Below, piece after piece: positions 1 through 5,891 of a stretch of DNA of 8,774 nucleotides (positions are counted from its first letter, which is position 1; every line of letters begins with the position of its first letter). The notes under the pieces were generated by a model. That model made no database searches. It saw only the letters and a list, made by a program, of their open reading frames with translations, and was not told the origin of the DNA. A program made the position numbers and the translations under genes. Source of the DNA: Solobacterium sp. (GTDB taxonomy: Bacteria; Bacillota_I; Bacilli_A; Erysipelotrichales; Erysipelotrichaceae); assembly GCA_016291725.1 (NCBI GenBank), contig JAEEYJ010000039.1, forward strand, positions 1 to 8,774, given 5' to 3'.

Positions 1-2
1 AG

Positions 3-74
3 TGGAGGCTAGGGGATTCGAACCCTTGACCCCTCCCCTGTGAAGGGAATGCTCTCCCGCTGAGCTAAGCCTCC
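3..74 (-). tRNA. tRNA-Val (anticodon CAC)
   Basis: On the minus strand the 72 bases fold as a full cloverleaf. The acceptor stem is GGAGGCT/AGCCTCC, the D arm GCTC-AGCGGGA-GAGC, the anticodon arm TTCCC-TTCACAG-GGGAG, the variable loop GGGTC and the T arm AAGGG-TTCGAAT-CCCCT, with discriminator A73. The seven-base anticodon loop places CAC at positions 34-36, so it reads the valine codon GUG. A35, C36 and A73 agree with known valine identity elements. The bases after A73 are CT, so CCA is not encoded and must be added by the CCA-adding enzyme. Two small oddities are an A50-C64 mismatch in the T stem and a short seven-base D loop. The gene has its own promoter (92-121). Confidence 0.93.
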
Positions 75-91
75 ATATCTTCAGCAGGGAT

Positions 92-121
92 ATTATACAT
101 CATTTGCGGAAGGAATGTATA
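92..121 (-). promoter_or_regulatory. Promoter of tRNA-Val
   Basis: On the minus strand a perfect -10 box TATAAT (97-92) lies 18 bases after a -35-like TATACA (121-116, 4 of 6 matches to TTGACA). Transcription would start near 85, about 11 bases before the mature tRNA 5' end at 74. The -35 box begins two bases past the stop codon of the upstream lipoprotein gene. No hairpin terminator is visible between that stop and the tRNA, so read-through from the lipoprotein gene may also contribute to tRNA transcription. Confidence 0.7.
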
Positions 122-123
122 GA

Positions 124-1014
124 TTATTCCGTTGTACGGAAACTGCCCAGCGTATGTTCCTTGAACGCGTTCAGCCAGTTGCCCGCCTCCGTACCGGAGG
201 TCTCGAAGATGAAGTAATGCATGACGCTGCTTTCGTCGCAGAAGACCGCAATCACCATCCAGGAACCATCATCGAAGGACATGCCGCACTCCTTGACCGC
301 ATAGCCATTGAAGTCATACTGTTCATAGTTCTTCCAGGTCAGGTGCTCCATGTACTTCTGAGCGATCTCATGGGCATACAGCTCCAGACCGAATTCCGGA
401 CTCTGGTCCTTCCACTCGGAACGCTCTTCGCCCTTCAGGCTGAATACCGTCAGCCGGAAGTACTGCCCGTCCGTCCAGATCTGCATTCCCTTCTGTTCCT
501 GCTCTTCCGTCAGTACCCGGAACCAGCGTGCCGGTATTTCATAGTACCCGCTGTCCGGATTCCCGGTACGCTTCATTGTCTGTTCCTGCCAGGATCCAGC
601 GGGCAGATGCGGTATCACTTCCTGCAGGTATTCCTCCGGGTCATCCACCCGGTGGAATATTCTTTCACTGCCTTCCTCTCCCAGTGTGATCGTCTGCTGC
701 TTGCGCGCAAAAGGAATCTCTTCCTGCGTATCTGCCGCGATCAGTACTTTATTCTTTTCATCCAAAGTGTACTGCGATGCCTCCCCGAACCAGTGCAGCA
801 CAACGGTATTGGTTTCATTGATCTCCAGCCAGCTGTAGAGCCCGTACTCCTTCAGGGATTCCAGATCTTCCTGTGCGGTAACGGCTTCTCCTTCCCGCAT
901 CTCCACCAGCTCATACAGCCCGTAGATCCCCTCATCCCGGCGGAAAACAGAACAGCCTGCCGTCAGAAGCACTGCCAGCGTCACTATGATTAGTCTGCAG
1001 ATATTGTGTTTCAT
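124..1014 (-). CDS. Lipoprotein of unknown function, two-domain
   Basis: The 296-residue product starts with a lipoprotein signal peptide (MKHNICRL, then a hydrophobic run) ending in the lipobox LTAGC with lipid-modified Cys21, so it should sit on the outer face of the membrane. Residues about 28-123 (GIYGLYELVEMREGE..., ending ERIFHRV) look like the lipocalin-like beta-sheet repeats common in Bacillota lipoproteins. Residues about 155-292 form a second alpha/beta domain (YYEIPARWFRV, DGQYFRLTVFSL, DGSWMVIAVF, then a final helix AFKEHTLGSF) that loosely recalls PsbP/Mog1-like folds. That resemblance is my inference. I chose the ATG at 1014 over an ATG 28 codons upstream because it directly begins the signal peptide and has a ribosome binding site, AAGGAG, 4 bases before it. 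That site overlaps the stop codon of the acyltransferase gene (TGAAAGGAG). It is the third gene of a probable operon with the SGNH and AT3 genes. No enzyme motif is recognisable. Confidence 0.85.
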   Translation of the reverse strand: MKHNICRLIIVTLAVLLTAGCSVFRRDEGIYGLYELVEMREGEAVTAQEDLESLKEYGLYSWLEINETNTVVLHWFGEASQYTLDEKNKVLIAADTQEEIPFARKQQTITLGEEGSERIFHRVDDPEEYLQEVIPHLPAGSWQEQTMKRTGNPDSGYYEIPARWFRVLTEEQEQKGMQIWTDGQYFRLTVFSLKGEERSEWKDQSPEFGLELYAHEIAQKYMEHLTWKNYEQYDFNGYAVKECGMSFDDGSWMVIAVFCDESSVMHYFIFETSGTEAGNWLNAFKEHTLGSFRTTE

Positions 1015-1024
1015 AGGACTCCTT

Positions 1025-2116
1025 TCAGGCATGGGCCCTTCCGCGCCTCTGCGGCATGAGCGATGCGGTGAATGCGTGCAGCCAGACACTGAGCACAAGG
1101 ATCACAGCCAGCGTCAGGACAATGATCAGTGCTTTCTGTTCCGGGAACAGCAGTCTGCTGAACAGAAGAACAGGATACTGCCAGAGATAGATCTCATAGC
1201 TGAGGGAAGACAGCCAGCGGGACAGCCGGCCGTCCACAAAACGGCGGAACGTACGCCGGTTCATCGCAATCAGTTCAATGACCAGGCAGACCGCAATGGT
1301 ATACAGCTGCATTCCTCCGAGATAAACAACGCGCGATGATCCGGAGGCACCCAGATACAGCAGTACGGTTATGACGACGAATGCTGCATAGAGAATCCGG
1401 GGTATATAGGGATTGCCGGACTTCAGCGACCGGATGCCAAGGGATTCCGCCCGCATCATTCCCGCAAAGGCACCGGCCAGCAGAGAGAATACTCTTGTCC
1501 CGGTCGCGTAGTAGACCCAGGAGAGATCCTTTCCTTTAGCGAGCAGCTCCCAGGGCATCACCAGAAAGGAGAATGCCGTCAGGCAGAAGAACAGCAGCAG
1601 CGGCAGGAACTTCCCTGCTGATCTGCGGATCCGGCAGTGGATCATTATGATCCACGGCCAGACCAGATCAAACTGGATCAGCACCGCAATGTACCACAGA
1701 TGGGTGAACGGTGAACTGTCCGCCAGGTCATTGAAGTAGGATGTGTTCATCTTCAGCTGCCAGTAATTGTTGTATCCAAGCACAGCGCTCAGGAATTCCT
1801 GCCGGCTGTCTGCCAGGCGGTAGAGATCAATCCTTGACAGAACAGCTGTCCCTGCCAGCAGAACAATGATCATAGCCGGCCAGATCCGCAGGAAACGCTT
1901 CCGGTAGTAGTCTCCAAGGGAGAACGTACGTTCCTTCATCTGTGTCAGTGTACGGTATCCGCTCAGATAGCCGCTGATGACGAAGAACGCCACTACCCCG
2001 AAAAAGCCCCCGGAGAACACCACAGGGAACGCATGGTACAGCAGAACGCCCAGCACCGCAAGCGCCCGCAGGCTGTCCAGCCCGCGGATTCTGTTTTTCC
2101 TGCGCGTCCTACTCAT
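1025..2116 (-). CDS. Acyltransferase 3 (OatA-like membrane domain), integral membrane
   Basis: This 363-residue protein matches the AT3 family of integral membrane acyltransferases, which take acyl groups from a cytoplasmic donor for modification of surface glycans. Visible motifs are the R-X10-H signature (R17 in GLDSLRAL to H28 in LLYH), GGFFG...FFVISGYL (36-51), the basic segment YRKRFLRIWP (71-80), THLWYIAVLIQF (138-149) and TGTRVFSLLAGA (205-216). About ten hydrophobic helices fill the chain and the C terminus is basic (PQRRGRAHA). Compared with OatA (AT3 fused to a C-terminal SGNH domain) the extracellular half is absent; a separate SGNH protein is encoded immediately upstream. Its ATG overlaps that gene's TAG stop (ATGAGTAG, 8 bases) and it lacks a clear Shine-Dalgarno, so translation is probably coupled. 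Several acidic positions common in the family are replaced (see findings). The acceptor is unknown; peptidoglycan, teichoic acid or an exopolysaccharide are all possible. Confidence 0.88.
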   Translation of the reverse strand: MSRTRRKNRIRGLDSLRALAVLGVLLYHAFPVVFSGGFFGVVAFFVISGYLSGYRTLTQMKERTFSLGDYYRKRFLRIWPAMIIVLLAGTAVLSRIDLYRLADSRQEFLSAVLGYNNYWQLKMNTSYFNDLADSSPFTHLWYIAVLIQFDLVWPWIIMIHCRIRRSAGKFLPLLLFFCLTAFSFLVMPWELLAKGKDLSWVYYATGTRVFSLLAGAFAGMMRAESLGIRSLKSGNPYIPRILYAAFVVITVLLYLGASGSSRVVYLGGMQLYTIAVCLVIELIAMNRRTFRRFVDGRLSRWLSSLSYEIYLWQYPVLLFSRLLFPEQKALIIVLTLAVILVLSVWLHAFTASLMPQRRGRAHA

Positions 2117-2879
2117 TGGTGATCAGTTCCTTTGTGATCTCATCAGCGATCAGATTGGCGTAGACTTCCGCGCCGGCATCGGTCAGATGCAGACCGTCGC
2201 TCAGGATATACCTTGCCCGGTTGGGGAAGGCAACGCTTTCCCAGTCTATATAATACGCATCAGGATGTCTGGCAATGACCCGTTTCATCACATCATTGGA
2301 GTCATTGGACACACCGTAGGCAGAGATGAAGAAGGTTGGATGCCCGTCACTGAGGCGGATCAGCTCCTCTACATCCTCTTCCTGAATATAGCTGTTGGCA
2401 CCGAGGGAGAACACCAGCACATCCCCCAGATGCCCGCTCTGTTCCAGACCACGCAGCACTTCAATGCCGGCGTAGATCGTCCGTCCGAACAGTGCGTCAA
2501 AATAGCCGTTCGGGAAGGTGGCGTACAGCGCGCTGAGGCCCGATACCATGACAGAGTCCCCGACACCGACGATTTCCATCTGCCGCGCATCGGTATACCG
2601 CAGCGCCACAGGCACATACGTCGTACCGGTACCGGCAGACATAACATATTCCTTTACCGTGGCATCTGTCTTGAAGTCTGTGCCGTTCTGGAGGGAAAGC
2701 TGCCGGAGACGGAGGATCCTCCGTTCGGTTTCCATCCGCTGGTTCTCCCGCAGCATGGTTTCGATCTCATCCCGGGAAGCCGCAGCCTTCGGTGCCAGCA
2801 CCAGCAGCGCAAAGATGCCGTAAAGGCACACACAGGCCATCACGGCACTGCACACTTTGAACAAAATGCCTCGTTTCAT
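2109..2879 (-). CDS. Membrane-anchored SGNH-hydrolase-like protein, probable extracellular O-acyltransferase/esterase
   Basis: The 256-residue product has an N-terminal transmembrane anchor (about residues 7-29) without a lipobox, a charged helix likely to be coiled coil (about 35-62, SRDEIETMLREN...), and then an SGNH domain placed outside the cell. All key blocks are present: block I VGVGDSV with nucleophile Ser109, block III SLGANS with Asn162 for the oxyanion hole, and block V DGLHLTDAG with Asp228 and His231. The sequence style (IGDSV, hLGxN, DGLHLT) matches the C-terminal domain of OatA-type peptidoglycan O-acetyltransferases. The gene lies directly before, and overlaps, an AT3 membrane protein, so the two probably form one acyl-transfer machine. 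An esterase that removes acyl groups is the alternative. The start codon at 2879 has no Shine-Dalgarno sequence upstream, but starting later would remove the membrane anchor. Confidence 0.88.
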   Translation of the reverse strand: MKRGILFKVCSAVMACVCLYGIFALLVLAPKAAASRDEIETMLRENQRMETERRILRLRQLSLQNGTDFKTDATVKEYVMSAGTGTTYVPVALRYTDARQMEIVGVGDSVMVSGLSALYATFPNGYFDALFGRTIYAGIEVLRGLEQSGHLGDVLVFSLGANSYIQEEDVEELIRLSDGHPTFFISAYGVSNDSNDVMKRVIARHPDAYYIDWESVAFPNRARYILSDGLHLTDAGAEVYANLIADEITKELITNE

Positions 2880-2885
2880 ACTGCT

Positions 2886-2891
2886 ATTGTA
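2886..2891 (-). promoter_or_regulatory. Possible -10 box directly before the SGNH gene
   Basis: On the minus strand TACAAT is followed by AGCAGT and then the ATG at 2879. A transcript started from this box would begin at or next to the start codon. There is no convincing -35 hexamer 16-19 bases upstream, where the ABC-operon terminator lies. The site is therefore tentative; the alternative is read-through from the ABC operon. Confidence 0.3.
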
Positions 2892-2900
2892 ATGGATAAT

Positions 2901-2935
2901 CAGAAGAAAAGCCCTGCTGTTTTGTCCAGCAGGGC
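2901..2935 (-). terminator. Rho-independent terminator of the ABC transporter operon
   Basis: On the minus strand a perfect 9-bp stem (GCCCTGCTG pairing with CAGCAGGGC, 2935-2927 with 2919-2911) closes a 7-base loop and runs straight into TTTTCTTCTG. It lies 18 bases after the TAA of the last permease gene. The plus-strand side has no T tract, so it works in one direction only. It separates the ABC operon from the SGNH/AT3/lipoprotein genes. Confidence 0.9.
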
Positions 2936-2953
2936 AGAATCCTTGTGAATCTG

Positions 2954-3817
2954 TTAACCTTTGATGCCGGTTTCACCGCCGATTCCGTTGATGAACCATT
3001 TCTGCGTAAACGCAAACAGGACCAGCAGCGGGACAACGACCACGGCCGAAGCGGCCATGACCAGCGCCCACTCCGTACCGTAGGCACCATCACGGATGAA
3101 GAAGGCCCGCAGTCCCTGGGAAACCAGGAAGTATTCACTGCTCTTGGTGATCAGGGAAGGCCACATGTAGTTGTTGTAGGTAGAGATGAAGTTCATCAGA
3201 CCGAAGGTAATGAAGCTGGCCTTGGTCATCGGACAGACGATCTCCCACAGCGCACGCCAGTGGGAAGCCCCGTCCATCCTGGCTGCTTCCACCAGTCCTT
3301 TCGGTATCTGCATGAATCCCTGCCGCAGCAGGAAGATTCCGAAGATACTGACCGTACTGGATATGATCAGACCCCGGAAGGAATCCAGCATATGCCAGTC
3401 CGCCAGAATGATGTAGCTGGGAATGTAGGTCGCCGCAACCGGCAGCATATACGTCCCCATAACAATGCCGAACAGAAGTTTGTTCGTACGGAATTTCAGG
3501 AACACCAGTGCATAGGCAAGCATCGCGCCGGTGATGATCTGCAGTCCGACAATGACCAGCGATACCCACGCGGAATTGAAGATGTACCGGGGGATCGGCG
3601 AACGGAAGATGATGCTCGCAATGTTGGACCACTGCGGATCCGTCGGGAAGAAGATATCCGTATTCAGAATATCCGCCTTTGTCTTCAGGGAAGATACAAT
3701 CATCCAGATGAACGGAAAGGCTGTGAAGATGCCTGCTGTACCCAGAATCAGTACTTTGCCCAGTACAGACAGGATCCTGACCGGCAGGGACCGGTTGTCC
3801 TTGTAATGTGTATTCAT
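2954..3817 (-). CDS. Carbohydrate ABC transporter permease (MalG/UgpE type)
   Basis: This 287-residue protein is the second membrane subunit of a CUT1-family sugar importer. After a short cytoplasmic N terminus the first helix is at about 17-43, followed by the extracytoplasmic loop and five more hydrophobic segments. The EAA loop that docks on the ATPase is at about 177-199 (EAARMDGASHWRALWEIVCP). The family signature YNNYMWPSL follows at 214-222, and the chain ends in GIGGETGIKG, resembling the usual GxxxGAxKG tail. Length is normal for the family (about 270-300). A strong AGGAGG lies 6 bases before the ATG and overlaps the stop codon of the other permease gene (TAGGAGG); the gap is 10 bases. 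It is the last gene before the terminator at 2901-2935. Confidence 0.95.
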   Translation of the reverse strand: MNTHYKDNRSLPVRILSVLGKVLILGTAGIFTAFPFIWMIVSSLKTKADILNTDIFFPTDPQWSNIASIIFRSPIPRYIFNSAWVSLVIVGLQIITGAMLAYALVFLKFRTNKLLFGIVMGTYMLPVAATYIPSYIILADWHMLDSFRGLIISSTVSIFGIFLLRQGFMQIPKGLVEAARMDGASHWRALWEIVCPMTKASFITFGLMNFISTYNNYMWPSLITKSSEYFLVSQGLRAFFIRDGAYGTEWALVMAASAVVVVPLLVLFAFTQKWFINGIGGETGIKG

Positions 3818-3827
3818 ACCGTTCCTC

Positions 3828-4721
3828 CTAGTAGTGCACCCACTTCTCGCTCGCTTTGAACTGGATCAGGGACAGTCCCGCGGTCAGCAGGATCATGATG
3901 ACCGCTACCGCCGTTGCCTGGCCCATATTGAACTCCTGGAAGCCCAGCTGATAGTACATGTACAGCAACGTACGTGTACTGCCCGCCGGACCGCCCTGGG
4001 TAAGCACCTGGATCTGGTCATATGCCTGCAGTGAATTGACCGTGGTAATGATCGTCAGGAAGAAGGTCGTCGGTGAGATGGAAGGCAGGGTGATGTCCAC
4101 GAACTGGCGCCAGCTGTAGGCACCGTCCAGCGCACCTGCTTCGTACAGCTCTCCCGGTACCTTCTCCAGCGCTGACAGGTAGAAGATCATGGAATAGCCC
4201 AGGGACTTCCAGATGGTAACGATGATGACACTGAGCATGGCTGTATCCGAAGACGCAATCCACTTCAGCGGCGACATGCCCAGTGAAGTCAGGATGGTGT
4301 TGGCAATACCACCGTCGGTCTTGTAGATCCAGGACCAGACGATGGAGATCGCGACCGTCGGTGTAATCCACGGAGAGAACAGAATGAACTTCAGGATTCC
4401 GCTTCCCCGGAAATTCTTCACCAGCAGCAGCGCCAGGATCAGACCGAACACAATGGTCGGCAGCAGCGTTCCTGCGGTAAAGACCACCGTATGCCACAGG
4501 GCTTCAAAGAACCGGGGATTCTTGAACAGTGACAGATAGTTCTTGAATCCGATGATTTTATAGGTCGGGGAAATGAAATCCCAGTTGGTGAAGCTCAGCC
4601 AGATGGAGCGCAGGATCGGATAGATCCAGAACACGATCAAAGGAATCAGTGCCGGCAGCACAAACAGCAGAACCGTCGGCAGACTGTCATACCTGCGCTT
4701 GTATTTCGTCTTCGCAGCCAT
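3828..4721 (-). CDS. Carbohydrate ABC transporter permease (MalF/UgpA type)
   Basis: This 297-residue permease is the first membrane subunit of the importer. Six hydrophobic segments are visible, the first at about 16-36 (VLLFVLPALIPLIVFWIYP). The EAA loop is at about 194-216 (EAGALDGAYSW...ITLPSISP), followed by LTQGGPAGSTRTLLYMYY (240-257) and the MGQATAVAVIM segment typical of the UgpA/MsmF branch. The start codon lies one base after the TGA of the ATPase gene (TGATATG). The only purine-rich stretch (AGGA) is about 16 bases upstream, so translation is probably coupled to that of the ATPase. The conserved motifs and usual length indicate an intact gene. Confidence 0.95.
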   Translation of the reverse strand: MAAKTKYKRRYDSLPTVLLFVLPALIPLIVFWIYPILRSIWLSFTNWDFISPTYKIIGFKNYLSLFKNPRFFEALWHTVVFTAGTLLPTIVFGLILALLLVKNFRGSGILKFILFSPWITPTVAISIVWSWIYKTDGGIANTILTSLGMSPLKWIASSDTAMLSVIIVTIWKSLGYSMIFYLSALEKVPGELYEAGALDGAYSWRQFVDITLPSISPTTFFLTIITTVNSLQAYDQIQVLTQGGPAGSTRTLLYMYYQLGFQEFNMGQATAVAVIMILLTAGLSLIQFKASEKWVHY

Positions 4722-4722
4722 A

Positions 4723-5820
4723 TCAGTTCGTTATGATCCTTTCCGTTTCCGGATCAAAGATATGCAGCTTCTCTTCCCTAGGCTTCATGAATACGGTTTC
4801 CCCGTGCTCCCGGGAGACTGTATCGTTCGTGTTCATTACAACCCGGCCGTCTGCGCACTGGGCGTAGATGATCGCATTGGACCCCAGCAGTTCGAATACC
4901 GAGATCTCACCCTTGAAGGCTGCCTGCTCTTCTGTACAGAATTCCAGATGCTCAGGACGGATTCCGGCTGTGACCTTTCTGCCTGTCCAGCCGTCTTCCT
5001 TTAGTTTCTGCTCCTTCTCCGGTGTCAGTTCAATCTTCCCGTCCAGCGTCTTCAGGCATAGCTTCCCGTCTTCCTCCACGCACTCTGCGTCAAAGAAGTT
5101 CATGGTCGGTGTACCGATGAATCCCGCTACGAATTTATTGACCGGATAGTTGAACAGATTCGTCGGATTGTCGATCTGCTGGATCTCTCCGTCCTTCATG
5201 ACAACGATCTTCGTCCCCAGCGTCATCGCTTCCGTCTGATCATGCGTAACGTAGATGAACGTTGTATTCAGCCTCTGGTACAGGTCCGCGATCTCTACCC
5301 GCATCTGTCCTCTCAGCTTGGCATCCAGGTTGGAAAGCGGTTCATCCATCAGGAATGCCTTGGGATGGCGGATGATCGCTCTGCCCATGGCAACCCGCTG
5401 CTTCTGTCCGCCGGACAGCTGTCCCGGCTTGCGGTCCAGCAGCTCCGTCAGTCCGAGGGAAGCCGCTGTTTCCCTGACCCTCCGGTCGATTTCATCCTTC
5501 GGAACCTTCTTGATCTTCAGGCTGTAGGCAATGTTCTGGTACACCGTCATATGCGGATAGAGCGCATAGTTCTGGAACACCATAGCGATGTCCCTCTCCT
5601 GCGGAGGCACATCGTTGATCCGCTTGCCGTCAAGGAAAAGATCTCCGTCGCTGATGTCCTCCAGACCGGCAATCATCCGCAGTGTTGTGGACTTGCCGCA
5701 GCCGGAAGGACCGACCAGGATGACAAATTCATTGTCCTTGATCTCCAGATTGATGTTCTTGACTGCCTGGAAACCATTATCGTATTCCTTCGTTATATTG
5801 TTCAGAATGATTTCAGCCAT
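4723..5820 (-). CDS. Sugar ABC transporter ATP-binding protein (MsmX/UgpC/MalK type)
   Basis: This 365-residue ATPase energises the importer. It has Walker A GPSGCGKST (37-45), the Q-loop at Gln83 (VFQNYALYPH), the ABC signature LSGGQ (135-139), Walker B FLMDEP (Asp159, Glu160), the D-loop SNLDA and the H-loop His193 (VTHDQTEA). A C-terminal TOBE/MalK-like regulatory domain follows (about 240-360, with GIRPEHLEF at 286-294). All catalytic residues are intact and the length is typical. The ribosome binding site AAGGGG lies 6 bases before the ATG. In many Bacillota a single MsmX-type ATPase is shared by several importers and encoded elsewhere; here it is encoded inside the operon, between the binding protein and the permeases. 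It may still serve other systems. Confidence 0.96.
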   Translation of the reverse strand: MAEIILNNITKEYDNGFQAVKNINLEIKDNEFVILVGPSGCGKSTTLRMIAGLEDISDGDLFLDGKRINDVPPQERDIAMVFQNYALYPHMTVYQNIAYSLKIKKVPKDEIDRRVRETAASLGLTELLDRKPGQLSGGQKQRVAMGRAIIRHPKAFLMDEPLSNLDAKLRGQMRVEIADLYQRLNTTFIYVTHDQTEAMTLGTKIVVMKDGEIQQIDNPTNLFNYPVNKFVAGFIGTPTMNFFDAECVEEDGKLCLKTLDGKIELTPEKEQKLKEDGWTGRKVTAGIRPEHLEFCTEEQAAFKGEISVFELLGSNAIIYAQCADGRVVMNTNDTVSREHGETVFMKPREEKLHIFDPETERIITN

Positions 5821-5844
5821 ATGTTTCCCCTTTCCGAGGCAGGA

Positions 5845-5872
5845 AAGCAGCCGCAGCTGAGTGCGGCTGCTT
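5845..5872 (-). terminator. Intercistronic hairpin, probable partial terminator or mRNA stabiliser
   Basis: Between the binding-protein stop and the ATPase gene an 11-bp perfect stem (AAGCAGCCGCA pairing with TGCGGCTGCTT) closes a 6-base loop. On the minus strand it is followed by only three T before CCTGCC, too short for an efficient terminator. Such hairpins after binding-protein genes usually protect the upstream message or reduce transcription into the downstream genes, giving an excess of binding protein. The ATPase ribosome binding site lies about 15 bases further on. Confidence 0.65.
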
Positions 5873-5891
5873 CATTCACTTGTACGTTTTC

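Noticed and set aside
3..74. Reading the tRNA anticodon as TCA (a UGA-decoding tRNA)
   Set aside because: Shifting the loop by one base breaks the anticodon stem (an A-A and two G-T pairs) and uses the position-26 base in the stem; the CAC reading gives a regular cloverleaf with valine identity bases.
115..993. A 292-codon open frame on the plus strand opposite the lipoprotein gene
   Set aside because: There is no ribosome binding site or family resemblance. It would also begin inside the tRNA promoter region, and the minus-strand lipoprotein has a proper signal peptide and start.
1012..1098. Longer start (ATG at 1098) for the lipoprotein gene
   Set aside because: It would put 28 Cys/Arg-rich residues before the signal peptide and overlap the acyltransferase gene by 74 bases; the ATG at 1014 has a good ribosome binding site and starts the signal peptide directly.
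2945..3859. A 304-codon open frame on the plus strand opposite the last permease gene
   Set aside because: The translation is rich in Arg, Asp, His and Gln without domain pattern, and it is fully opposite a permease with intact EAA loop; treated as a shadow.
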